Shown here: positions 25,468 through 33,034 of the stretch, one piece after another
Layout of the letters: the number at the start of each line of letters is the position of its first letter
Position numbering within the stretch: the first letter of the stretch is position 1
Assembly: GCF_013113735.1 (NCBI RefSeq)
Contig: NZ_CP053346.1
Coordinates: 4,230,001-4,294,000, forward strand
DNA from: Sphingomonas sp. AP4-R1
Lineage (GTDB): Bacteria > Pseudomonadota > Alphaproteobacteria > Sphingomonadales > Sphingomonadaceae
Length of the DNA: 64,000 bases
Direction of reading: 5' to 3'
Translations under genes and position numbers: made by a program
The notes under the pieces: model-generated
Told to the model about the DNA's origin: nothing
Database searches by the model: none
Seen by the model: only the letters and a program-made list of their open reading frames with translations

Positions 25468-25940
25468 CGGCGCGCTTCCGCTCCTCCGCTTAGTGCCTTG
25501 AAGGCCGTGATCCATGCCTCGGGTTGGCGGCGCGGCCGCCCGTCGGGACCGACGAAAACGACCGTTACACGCCCTTCGACGACCACATCGTCATCACGCA
25601 TGACCCTTTGATGAACGACGACTCCCGCGCCCCGGATTCGTTCCACCGTGCTAACGACCAGCAGTGCCTCGCCCAGCCGCGCGGGCCTGCGATATTTCAG
25701 CTCGGCCTCGGACACGACATAGGCGCTGCCTTCCGTCGCCAGCGTCGCGATATGATCCGCGCCGACCAACGCCAGCATGTCCGAACGCGCGCGCTCGAAG
25801 AAAGCGAGGTAACGCGCATGATAGACGACGCCGCCCGCATCCGTATCCTCATAATAGACGCGCACCGCGAAGCGATGCTCGTTGTCCACGATGCGACCCG
25901 CATAGGGGCGATCGGGATCATTTGGGACTGGATCGGTCAT
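25464..25940 (-). CDS. ybgC: Tol-Pal-associated acyl-CoA thioesterase YbgC
   Basis: The 158-residue hot-dog-fold protein carries the 4-hydroxybenzoyl-CoA thioesterase signature VYYEDTDAGGVVYHARYLAF near residues 28-47, whose Asp is catalytic. YbgC hydrolyses acyl-CoA or acyl-ACP and is a standard first gene of tol-pal operons. ATG 25940 gives the family length; the open frame runs further upstream into a repeat. Confidence 0.93.
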   Translation of the reverse strand: MTDPVPNDPDRPYAGRIVDNEHRFAVRVYYEDTDAGGVVYHARYLAFFERARSDMLALVGADHIATLATEGSAYVVSEAELKYRRPARLGEALLVVSTVERIRGAGVVVHQRVMRDDDVVVEGRVTVVFVGPDGRPRRQPEAWITAFKALSGGAEARR

Positions 25941-26010
25941 ATCTTGCGGATAGGGAAGCGATCGCCGCCTGGGAACCGCCTGGGAGCGATTTTTGGGTTT
26001 CTGCGGTGTC

Positions 26011-26090
26011 GCTTGAGCGAAGTCGAAGGACAGGCTCCAAGCGATGCCCTTTGCGGCCCGTGCTTCGACTTCGCTCAGCACGAACGGAGG
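26011..26090. repeat. Dispersed inverted repeat, family B, copy 3
   Basis: The arms CTTGAGCGAAGTCGAAGGAC and GTGCTTCGACTTCGCTCAGC lie just upstream of ybgC. Confidence 0.8.
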
Positions 26091-26127
26091 GCTCTGGCCT
26101 ATTTCGCAACGATCCCTGGGAGAGAAG

Positions 26128-27105
26128 CTACGCCAACCGCGCCGCAATCTGTGGCGGCAAGGGTGGCGCGAAGCCCGGCCGGCGCCAGGGCGCATCGTCC
26201 GGTTCGTCCGCATCGGGGATCGCGAATTTCACATAGCCGAAGAAGGTCGCGATCAGGCGCTCGCCCGGATCGATGATCGCGTTCCGCCCGTGCATGAAGC
26301 GCGTATTGTCCAGCATCACCGCGTCGCCCGGCTCCCACCGGACCGGCACCTTCAGCCGATCGCCCGTCGCCTTGATCGCCTGCAGCCACGCCTCGGGCAC
26401 GGGATGGCCGTCGTCCAGCACCGGGAAATCCGGCACCCCGTTGTTGAAGCGCGCGAACAACAGGAAATTGCCGAAAGCGGGCGCATCCACGAACATCGGC
26501 CTATGCAGCGCCGGCCGCGAGAAGACGCGCACCACCTCGTCATGCACGCGGTGGAACGAATAAGGGCAGCCCTGCCCCACGCGCGACACCAGTTCCGCAT
26601 CGCTGGGATCGGGCGTGCCGAGCCAGTAATCCAGCAGCTCCGGCCAGGTCGGCTTGATGTAGAGCAGCCGCCGCCACGCCAGCCCCTCCCGCACCGTATC
26701 GGGCAGCGCCTGCACCAGTTCCACGCCGTCGCACAACGTCGTCTCCCCGCCCCGGCTGGGCGCGGAGAGGCAGCAGAAGAAGGCGATGTCCGGCTTCCAC
26801 GGTTCGCGCGACAGCTCCGGGTGGAGCGAGAATTCGCGCACGCCGCCATCCACCGTATAGATATTCTGGTCGGGCTCGATCGGCTGGCGGCCGGGGCTCT
26901 CGTTGAACACGGCGGTCGAGCAGAATTGCCACGCGAAGCGGCGGAAGGCGCCCGCATCCACGCCGAAACCGCGGAAGACGATCGCGCCGTGCGCCTTGTA
27001 AAGGCGTTCGATCGTCGCGGGATCGAGGCTCAATATATCCTCGCCCTGATCCGCATCGATCAGGACATTGGGCCGCCCCGGGCGGGGCAGAGAGATGGTG
27101 GGCAT
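26128..27105 (-). CDS. TauD/TfdA-family Fe(II)/2-oxoglutarate dioxygenase
   Basis: The 325-residue protein opens with a TauD-like scaffold (YKAHGAIVFRGFGVDAGAFR). The iron site appears as HPE near residue 98 (H-x-E in FSLHPELSREPW) with the distal His in FMHGRNAI near 290 and an Arg after it (GERLIATFFGY). It should hydroxylate or oxidise a small molecule or a protein side chain; the substrate is not evident. It is divergent from a sulfotransferase-like gene with 49 bp between them, at the edge of the modification locus. Confidence 0.82.
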   Translation of the reverse strand: MPTISLPRPGRPNVLIDADQGEDILSLDPATIERLYKAHGAIVFRGFGVDAGAFRRFAWQFCSTAVFNESPGRQPIEPDQNIYTVDGGVREFSLHPELSREPWKPDIAFFCCLSAPSRGGETTLCDGVELVQALPDTVREGLAWRRLLYIKPTWPELLDYWLGTPDPSDAELVSRVGQGCPYSFHRVHDEVVRVFSRPALHRPMFVDAPAFGNFLLFARFNNGVPDFPVLDDGHPVPEAWLQAIKATGDRLKVPVRWEPGDAVMLDNTRFMHGRNAIIDPGERLIATFFGYVKFAIPDADEPDDAPWRRPGFAPPLPPQIAARLA

Positions 27106-27154
27106 GGCGAAACGGGGATAGCGGCAGACGCGCCCGCTAGCTATAGCCTGCGGC

Positions 27155-28123
27155 ATGGCGCTGACGATCGACGACCTTTTCGCCTCGCCCGACCATTATC
27201 TCCACAGTTTCGATGGCGATGCGGCCATCTTCGTGCCGATGGACCGGGCGGCCTATCATCGCTCCATCTTCCTCGACGGGCGCATCGCCCCGGCCGGCGA
27301 AGGCGAGATGCGGCTGCCGATCGGCGCGCTGCCCGCCGCGCCGCCCGCGCCGAAGCGCACCGGCTGGATCTTCCACATCGCGCATTGCGGATCGACCCTG
27401 CTGGCGCGCGCGCTGGATCGGCCGGAGGCGAACCTCGTCCTGCGCGAGCCGCTGGCGCTGCGGCAGGCGGCCGTCTCGCGCCACGAGCGGCTGATCGCGC
27501 TCGCCACGTCGACCATTTCGAAGCGCTACGATCCGGCCCTGCCGACGATCGTGAAGGCGAATGTGCCCGTCAATTTCCTGCTGCCCGAACTGGCCGCGCA
27601 AGACCCGCAGGCGCCCGCGATCCTGCTCTATCTCGGCCTCGACGATTATCTGGCCGCGATCCTGCGCAGCGACAATCACCGCGCCTGGCTCCGCAACGTG
27701 ACCGGCCAGCTCGTAGCGCATCTGGGCGATACGTCGACGCTGTCCGATCCCGAACGCGCGGCCTTGCTGTGGCTCGCCCAGTTGCGCGCCTTCGCCAGCA
27801 CGCTGGATCTCATGCCGAATGCGCGGTCGCTGGATGCCGAACTGTTCTTCGCGGACCCCACCCCCCTGTTGGCGGCGGCCGCGACCTGCCTCGGCGTCCC
27901 GATGATGGCCGATGACGCGGCCGCGATCACGCGGGGACCGCTTTTCTCCACCTATTCGAAGAACCCCACCGTCGCGTTCGACAATGACGCGCGCCTCGCC
28001 CGCAAGGCTGAACTGGCGCGTTCGATCGGGACGGAGCTGATCGCCGCGCACGACTGGATCGCCCGCAATGGTGGAGACGCGGCCGATGTGATCGCGAAAC
28101 TGGAAGGTCGGGCACTCTTGTAA
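27155..28123 (+). CDS. Sulfotransferase-like protein (divergent P-loop)
   Basis: The 322-residue protein has a sulfotransferase-type phosphosulfate loop, GWIFHIAHCGSTLLARALDR (near residues 70-90), and a possible 3'-phosphate region around YLAAILRSDNHR. Compared with the canonical PRSGTT loop it reads AHCGST. The C-terminal part (ADPTPLLAAAATCLGVPMMA to GPLFSTYSKNP) matches the gene at 29575, so the two are paralogues. Either it is a sulfotransferase of an unusual group or the fold is reused for another reaction. Confidence 0.72.
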   Translation: MALTIDDLFASPDHYLHSFDGDAAIFVPMDRAAYHRSIFLDGRIAPAGEGEMRLPIGALPAAPPAPKRTGWIFHIAHCGSTLLARALDRPEANLVLREPLALRQAAVSRHERLIALATSTISKRYDPALPTIVKANVPVNFLLPELAAQDPQAPAILLYLGLDDYLAAILRSDNHRAWLRNVTGQLVAHLGDTSTLSDPERAALLWLAQLRAFASTLDLMPNARSLDAELFFADPTPLLAAAATCLGVPMMADDAAAITRGPLFSTYSKNPTVAFDNDARLARKAELARSIGTELIAAHDWIARNGGDAADVIAKLEGRALL

Positions 28124-28226
28124 CCGTCGGCGCCTCGACGGATCGGCCCGCCCGCGCGGCGCTATCAGCTTTTCCGAATCGTCATTGCGAGCGCTCAGCG
28201 CCCGCCCACCGGCAAAAATCAGCCCT

Positions 28227-29519
28227 TCACTCCGAAAGGTCGAGGGCCTTGTTCCCGCTTTGCCCCGCCGCGAGCGCGACATCGTAGAAGCGTCGCAGCA
28301 GCGCGCGCTCGGTTTCGCGGATATACGGGTTCCACACGTCGAAGATCAGGATCGCGCGCAGCCGGTCCGATCGGTTCCACGCCTCATGCTCGATCGTGTC
28401 GTCGAAGGCCCAGGCCTCGCCCTCCACCCATTCGCGCGTTTCCCCGCCGACGCGGAAGCCGCAATCCGGCGGCACGATCAGCGGCAGATGGATAATCGTC
28501 CGCACGTTGCTCACGCCGGTATGCGCGGGCAGATGCGCGCCGGGCTTCAGCAGCGAGAAGAAGACGGTCGGCGTCCGCCCCGGCAGATCGGAGAGCGGCA
28601 GCGCCTCCACGGCGGCGGCGGTCTTCGGCGCCCGCGCGCAGGCGGCGTCGTTGCGCTTGCCGTCCTTCCACAGATGCAGCGCCCCCCAATCCATCTTGTG
28701 GTCGAGGGGAGTCCATTTGTTGGCCGGCGTGCCCGGCTCCATCGCGATATAGGGCGCGAAGCCAGCGCCGTCGTCCGCCAGCAGCATGTCCAGTTCGGCC
28801 CGGATCTCGTCCGTCTTCGCCTCGATCTGCTCCATCCACGGGAAATGCGCGCGATCGAAAAACTCGTCTGCGGGCAGGAACGGAAAATGCAGCCCCGCAC
28901 ATTCGTTCGCGAAGATCGGCCGGCGCCCCAGCGCATGATCGACCGCGGCCTTGAAACGCCGCGTTTCGCTGGATCCCAGCGGCTCCAGCAGGCCCGCCAG
29001 CCCACCGTCGATCGCCGCCGCGAAATCGTCATGATGGCGCGCCACGGCGGCGCTCGCATGATCCAGCATCGCCTCCAGCGCGGGCGTCCGCTCCTCGATC
29101 TCGTCCGCCATCGCCAGCACGCCCGACCAGTGCGTCACCGCGCCAGCCTCGTCGCCGATCCGCTCCAGCAGTTCGGCCATGCGCACGCGAGCCATGAAAT
29201 GGCGCTGGTCGATCTCCAGCGCCGCCGCCAGCGCCTTGCGTTCCCGGTCGTTCAGCCCCTGGGCACGTGCCGCCCGCGCGAGATTCAGCCACAGGTCCGG
29301 CGCGCGCGGATCGAGCACCACCGCACGCGAAAACAGCCCGGCCGCATCGCCATGCCGTCCTTCGGAGAGCGCATGGACGCCCAGCGCATTGAGCGCGACC
29401 GGATGATCCCCGCCCCGGGAAATCACTTCGCGAAACAGACGCACGGCCTCACCGCGCTGGCCATCCCGCTGCGCCTGCCTCGCTAGAGCGAGCAACTGTT
29501 GAACACCCCCTGCGTCCAT
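28227..29519 (-). CDS. TPR-containing aspartyl/asparaginyl beta-hydroxylase
   Basis: The 430-residue protein has TPR-like helices (about 1-190; AVRLFREVISRGGDHPVALN, AAGLFSRAVVLDPRAPDLWL) and a C-terminal Asp/Asn beta-hydroxylase domain (about 235-420). The 2-oxoglutarate/iron core is HTGVSNVRTIIHLPLIVPPD with later FDDTIEHEAWNRSDRLRAIL and IFDVWNPYI, closely matching human AspH. It should hydroxylate Asp or Asn in a peptide or protein. ATG 29519 is preferred because TTGTCT/TAACAT (29550-29555 and 29528-29533) could be its promoter; ATG 29549 is an alternative. Cytoplasmic: no signal peptide. Confidence 0.84.
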   Translation of the reverse strand: MDAGGVQQLLALARQAQRDGQRGEAVRLFREVISRGGDHPVALNALGVHALSEGRHGDAAGLFSRAVVLDPRAPDLWLNLARAARAQGLNDRERKALAAALEIDQRHFMARVRMAELLERIGDEAGAVTHWSGVLAMADEIEERTPALEAMLDHASAAVARHHDDFAAAIDGGLAGLLEPLGSSETRRFKAAVDHALGRRPIFANECAGLHFPFLPADEFFDRAHFPWMEQIEAKTDEIRAELDMLLADDGAGFAPYIAMEPGTPANKWTPLDHKMDWGALHLWKDGKRNDAACARAPKTAAAVEALPLSDLPGRTPTVFFSLLKPGAHLPAHTGVSNVRTIIHLPLIVPPDCGFRVGGETREWVEGEAWAFDDTIEHEAWNRSDRLRAILIFDVWNPYIRETERALLRRFYDVALAAGQSGNKALDLSE

Positions 29520-29574
29520 TGACAGTGATGTTACAGAAAGCCGGCCCATAGACAAATGCTCATCGCGCGGCGAC

Positions 29575-30630
29575 ATGAGGGCCATGTCGCAGGCAGGATC
29601 GTCGGCCCCCATCCCATCCATCGAAGTGGCCGCGCGCGATCCGGAATGGATCGCGCATCGCTATGATCCGGGCCACGATGCGGTTCACCTGCTGCCGGTG
29701 CCGCGCGCCCAGCAGCGCAAGGCGACCTTTCTGACGGACGAATATCTGCCGGCGGGCCTGCAGCCGTTGATCGTGCGCCGCCGGGATGCGGCGGGCGCGC
29801 TGCCCGCCCCCGCACCGATCCACTTCGTGTTCCACTCCGCCTTCTGCTGCTCGACGGTCGTCGCCAACGCCTTCGATCTGCGCGGCCGCTCGATGGGGCT
29901 GAAGGAGCCGGTCATCCTCAACGATCTGATCGGCTGGCGTCGGCGCGGCGGCGAAGGGCCGGACATGGCCGAGGTGCTGGATGACGCGCTGCGCCTGCTC
30001 GCCCGCCCCTTCGCGCAGGGCGAGAGCATCGTCGTGAAGCCCTCCAACGCGATCAACGCGCTGATCGCGCCCATCCTCACGCTCCGTCCCCAGGCGCAGG
30101 CGCTGCTGCTCCACGCGCCGCTGCGCACCTATCTCGGTTCGATCGCGCGCAAGGGGCTGGACGGGCGCCTGTGGGTGCGGACCCTCCTGCTCGGGCTGCT
30201 GGACGACAGGCTGGTCGATCTTGGCTTCTCGCCGCGCGATCATCTCGGCCAGACGGACCTGCAGGTCGCGGCGATCGGCTGGCTCGCGCAGCACGCCTTG
30301 TTCGCGCGCACCGTGCAGGCCTTCGGCCCCGGCCGCGTCCGCACGCTCGACAGCGCGACGTTGATGGCCGATCCGGCGCGCGCCATGGCCGCGCTGGCCA
30401 CGCATTTCGGCATCCCCTTTTCCGATTCGGAGCTGGCGGCCATCGTCTCCGGCCCCGCTTTCACCAGCCATTCCAAGTTCGGCACCACCTTCGGCGCGAT
30501 CGAGCGCGCGAACGAGGAAGAAACCGGCGTCGCGCTTCATGCCGACGAAATCGACAAGGTGATCGCCTGGACACAGGCCGTCGCCGATGCCGCGGGCATT
30601 TCCATGGTCGCGCCCGCCCCCCTCTTCTAG
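29575..30630 (+). CDS. Sulfotransferase-like protein (divergent P-loop), paralogue
   Basis: The 351-residue protein has IHFVFHSAFCCSTVVANAFD near residues 82-101 in place of the canonical sulfotransferase loop, and a C-terminal part (ADPARAMAALATHFGIPFSD, SGPAFTSHSKFGTTF) that parallels the gene at 27155. The core resembles Stf0-type folds, but the loop has lost the usual Arg-Ser-Gly. It is divergent from one beta-hydroxylase gene and ends 11 bp before the next. ATG 29575 or 29584 could be the start. Confidence 0.7.
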   Translation: MRAMSQAGSSAPIPSIEVAARDPEWIAHRYDPGHDAVHLLPVPRAQQRKATFLTDEYLPAGLQPLIVRRRDAAGALPAPAPIHFVFHSAFCCSTVVANAFDLRGRSMGLKEPVILNDLIGWRRRGGEGPDMAEVLDDALRLLARPFAQGESIVVKPSNAINALIAPILTLRPQAQALLLHAPLRTYLGSIARKGLDGRLWVRTLLLGLLDDRLVDLGFSPRDHLGQTDLQVAAIGWLAQHALFARTVQAFGPGRVRTLDSATLMADPARAMAALATHFGIPFSDSELAAIVSGPAFTSHSKFGTTFGAIERANEEETGVALHADEIDKVIAWTQAVADAAGISMVAPAPLF

Positions 30631-30641
30631 GATCACGGAAT

Positions 30642-31802
30642 ATGAAGGAAGATCTTCAGCGCATGGGCGAAATGGGGCTCGCCGCCCTTTCGGCGGGCGA
30701 TGCCGTGCAGGCCCGGCGCATCTTCGAGCGGATCGAGTCCGAGGGGCGCGGCACGCACCAGCTCCGCCTGCTGCTCGCGCAGGCCTGCACGATGCTGGGC
30801 GACGCGCCCGCCGCGCACCGTGTGCTGGATCGCGTGCTGCAGGACGAGCCCGCCAATCTCTACGCCAATCTGATGCGCGGCGATCTGCTGCACACGGCGG
30901 GCGATCCGCGCGCGGCCGTTTCCTGGTATCAGGCCGCCTTGATGCAGGCGCCGCGCGCGGGCGCGCTGCCGCAGGATCTGATCGATGCCCTCCACGAAGC
31001 CGAGCGCAAGGTGGAGGCGGTCGGCCGGACCTTCGCGGATCACATGACCGCGCAGCTCGCGGCGGCGGGTGTATCGGGGGCGGTTCATCCGCGCTTCGCC
31101 GAGGCGCTCGATCTGCTCACCGGCAGGGCCGAGGTGCAGCTCCAGCAGCCGACCAACTTCTATTATCCCGGGCTTCCCCAGCGCGCCTTCTTCGATCGCG
31201 AGGAATTCGATTGGGTCGCCGCCCTGGAGGCGAAGACGCCGGAGATCGTCGCGGAGCTGGAGGCGCTCGTCGCCAGCGATCCGTTACGCGAGCCCTATGT
31301 CGTGCCCGAGCCCGGCCGCCCCGCCAAGGCGCACCCCCTGCTCGGCGACACGCGCTGGAGCGCGTTCCACCTGTTCCGCGAAGGCGCGCCGATCGAGGAG
31401 AATGTCGCGCGCTGCCCGAAGACGTTCGCCGCGCTGGCCGATCTGCCGATGCCGCGCATCACGGGACGCTCGCCCATGGCGATGTTCTCGGTGCTGCGCC
31501 CGCACACGCACATCCCGCCGCACAACGGCATGATCAACACGCGGCTCATCTGCCATCTGCCGCTGATCGTGCCCGAGGGCTGCCGCCTGCGCGTGGGCAA
31601 TCACACCCGCGCCGTCGAGGCCGGGAAGATGATGATCTTCGACGATTCGGTCCGGCACGAGGCCTGGAACGACAGCGACGAGACGCGCATCGTGCTGATC
31701 TTCGAGATCTGGCGCCCCGAACTCACCGAGGCCGAGCGCACCGCGCTGACGACGCTGTTCGGCACGATCGGCGTCTATTCGGGAGCGGGCAACGGCGCCT
31801 GA
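30642..31802 (+). CDS. TPR-containing aspartyl/asparaginyl beta-hydroxylase, second copy
   Basis: The 386-residue protein repeats the layout of the gene at 28227: TPR-like helices (about 1-130; AVQARRIFERIESEGRGTHQ, AAVSWYQAALMQAPRAGALP), a linker with RAFFDREEFDWVAALEAKTP, and a beta-hydroxylase core (HNGMINTRLICHLPLIVPEG, FDDSVRHEAWNDSDETRIVL, IFEIWRPEL). The two copies are clearly homologous but well diverged, so they may act on different sites. It is cotranscribed with the sulfotransferase-like gene 11 bp upstream. Confidence 0.84.
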   Translation: MKEDLQRMGEMGLAALSAGDAVQARRIFERIESEGRGTHQLRLLLAQACTMLGDAPAAHRVLDRVLQDEPANLYANLMRGDLLHTAGDPRAAVSWYQAALMQAPRAGALPQDLIDALHEAERKVEAVGRTFADHMTAQLAAAGVSGAVHPRFAEALDLLTGRAEVQLQQPTNFYYPGLPQRAFFDREEFDWVAALEAKTPEIVAELEALVASDPLREPYVVPEPGRPAKAHPLLGDTRWSAFHLFREGAPIEENVARCPKTFAALADLPMPRITGRSPMAMFSVLRPHTHIPPHNGMINTRLICHLPLIVPEGCRLRVGNHTRAVEAGKMMIFDDSVRHEAWNDSDETRIVLIFEIWRPELTEAERTALTTLFGTIGVYSGAGNGA

Positions 31803-31846
31803 GGCGCGGCGGAATATCGGCTTGTCCGGAGTTCAGCCCGCCTGAC

Positions 31847-31878
31847 GGGATGCGCGCCGCGTGATCGGCGCGCATCCC
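31847..31878. terminator. Terminator-like hairpin between converging genes
   Basis: A perfect 13-bp stem (GGGATGCGCGCCG and complement, loop CGTGAT) lies between the beta-hydroxylase stop and the small-protein gene that converges on it. A second nested pair, CTGACGGG/CCCGTCAG, can form. The T-run is weak. Confidence 0.65.
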
Positions 31879-31884
31879 TTCCCG

Positions 31885-32145
31885 TCAGAATCCGCAGCTT
31901 CCGCCCTCGGCGACCTGGCAGGCCGCCGCCGTGTTATAGCCGGCGCGCATATTGTCGCGCTCGTGATCCCATTCCGCCTTCGTCTTGCAGACGCGCTTGC
32001 CCTTCACGAGCGAGCCCGTCTCCAGGAATTTCTTGCAGATCATCGTGTCGCGCGCATCGGCGGACTTTTCCGATTTGTCGCCGCCCGGCGCGGCCGACAT
32101 GTCACCCGCGGCAAGAGCCAGAGCCAACAGAAGTGAAACGACCAT
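31885..32145 (-). CDS. Small secreted cysteine protein, tandem paralogue 1
   Basis: The 86-residue protein has a short signal peptide (VVSLLLALALAAGDMSAAP) and the core MICKKFLETGSLVKGKRVCK followed by TKAEWDHERDNMRAGYN, with four cysteines in all. The core is shared with the two next genes. I know no function for this family, which seems restricted to alphaproteobacteria such as sphingomonads. GGGAGG precedes the ATG. It sits in the gap of the hydroxylase/sulfotransferase locus. Confidence 0.78.
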   Translation of the reverse strand: MVVSLLLALALAAGDMSAAPGGDKSEKSADARDTMICKKFLETGSLVKGKRVCKTKAEWDHERDNMRAGYNTAAACQVAEGGSCGF

Positions 32146-32253
32146 CGTGACCTCCCGCTCGTCTTGAGCGGGGCCATTCTATCATCTTCCCGTCTTCCGG
32201 AAAGCCGGCTTTTCACAGGGGACGACTTTCCGCCGCACCCCCTGCGCGAGTAA

Positions 32254-32281
32254 AGCGCGCCTTATCGAGGCAAGGCGCGCT
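32254..32281 (-). terminator. Terminator of the second small-protein gene
   Basis: A perfect 10-bp stem (AGCGCGCCTT and complement) with an 8-nt loop lies 11 bp after the stop of the gene at 32292. Confidence 0.7.
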
Positions 32282-32291
32282 CCCTGTCCGT

Positions 32292-32543
32292 TCAGAAGCA
32301 GCTCGACGTGGCCTGGCAAGATGCCGCATTGTTATAACCGGCGCGCATATTGTCGCGGTCATGATCCCATTCCGCCTTCGTCTTGCAGACGCGCTTGCCC
32401 TTCACGAGCGAACCCGTCTCCAGGAACTTCTTGCAGATCATCGTGTCCCGCGTGTCGGCGGACTTTTCCATCTTGTCACGGGCCGGCGCGGTTTGCGGTT
32501 CGCCGGCAGCAAGAGCCAGAACCAGCAGAAGTGAAGCGATCAT
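32292..32543 (-). CDS. Small secreted cysteine protein, tandem paralogue 2
   Basis: The 83-residue protein has a signal peptide (IASLLLVLALAAGEPQTAPA) and the same core as paralogue 1, differing in few residues (RDTMICKKFLETGSLVKGKR, then TKAEWDHDRDNMRAGYNNAA). Four cysteines are conserved. The upstream DNA (GTCACGATG and the first codons) also matches paralogue 1, showing a recent tandem duplication. Confidence 0.78.
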   Translation of the reverse strand: MIASLLLVLALAAGEPQTAPARDKMEKSADTRDTMICKKFLETGSLVKGKRVCKTKAEWDHDRDNMRAGYNNAASCQATSSCF

Positions 32544-32687
32544 CGTGACTTTCCCATCGTCTTGAATGGCCGCACTATATCAGCTGGAAACCTTCCAGAA
32601 ACCCGGCTTCTCAGTGGATGACACCGTTCGTCGCAAGATCGGCGGCGCGGGCGCCACCTTCTTGTCGCCCATATCCGGCGGCGAGGA

Positions 32688-32960
32688 TCAGTTGCAGGTG
32701 ATCCCGGACGCCATGCTGGCGCAGGCGACGGACTGGCCCAGGCCACGCGCCACATTCCCCTGAACGGTCAGCCGCTGGCGCTCCCATCCCGCCTTGGTCA
32801 TGCACACGCGCTTGCCCTTCACGAGCGAGCCCGTCTCGATGAACTTCTTGCAGATCATCCGGTCGCCGGCATCCCCCGCCTTTTCCGGCTTGTCGGTGGC
32901 CGGCAGGCCTTGCAGATCACCCGCGGCAAGCGCCAAAAGCAGAAGGAAGGAAGCGTTCAT
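32688..32960 (-). CDS. Small secreted cysteine protein, tandem paralogue 3
   Basis: The 90-residue protein keeps the signal peptide (NASFLLLLALAAGDLQGLPA) and core RMICKKFIETGSLVKGKRVC but has diverged after it (TKAGWERQRLTVQGNVARGL) and has a different C-terminal end. It is the most distant of the three copies and thus probably the oldest duplicate. Confidence 0.76.
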   Translation of the reverse strand: MNASFLLLLALAAGDLQGLPATDKPEKAGDAGDRMICKKFIETGSLVKGKRVCMTKAGWERQRLTVQGNVARGLGQSVACASMASGITCN

Positions 32961-33034
32961 CGTCTTTGTCCCCAACAGTCGCCGCTCACCTAGCTCAAGC
33001 GAATTTGCCGCAGAAGAGGCCCGCTTTTTAAATC

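Noticed and set aside
25941..26213. Upstream extension of ybgC
   Set aside because: The frame is open but runs into a family B repeat; YbgC proteins start at the chosen ATG.
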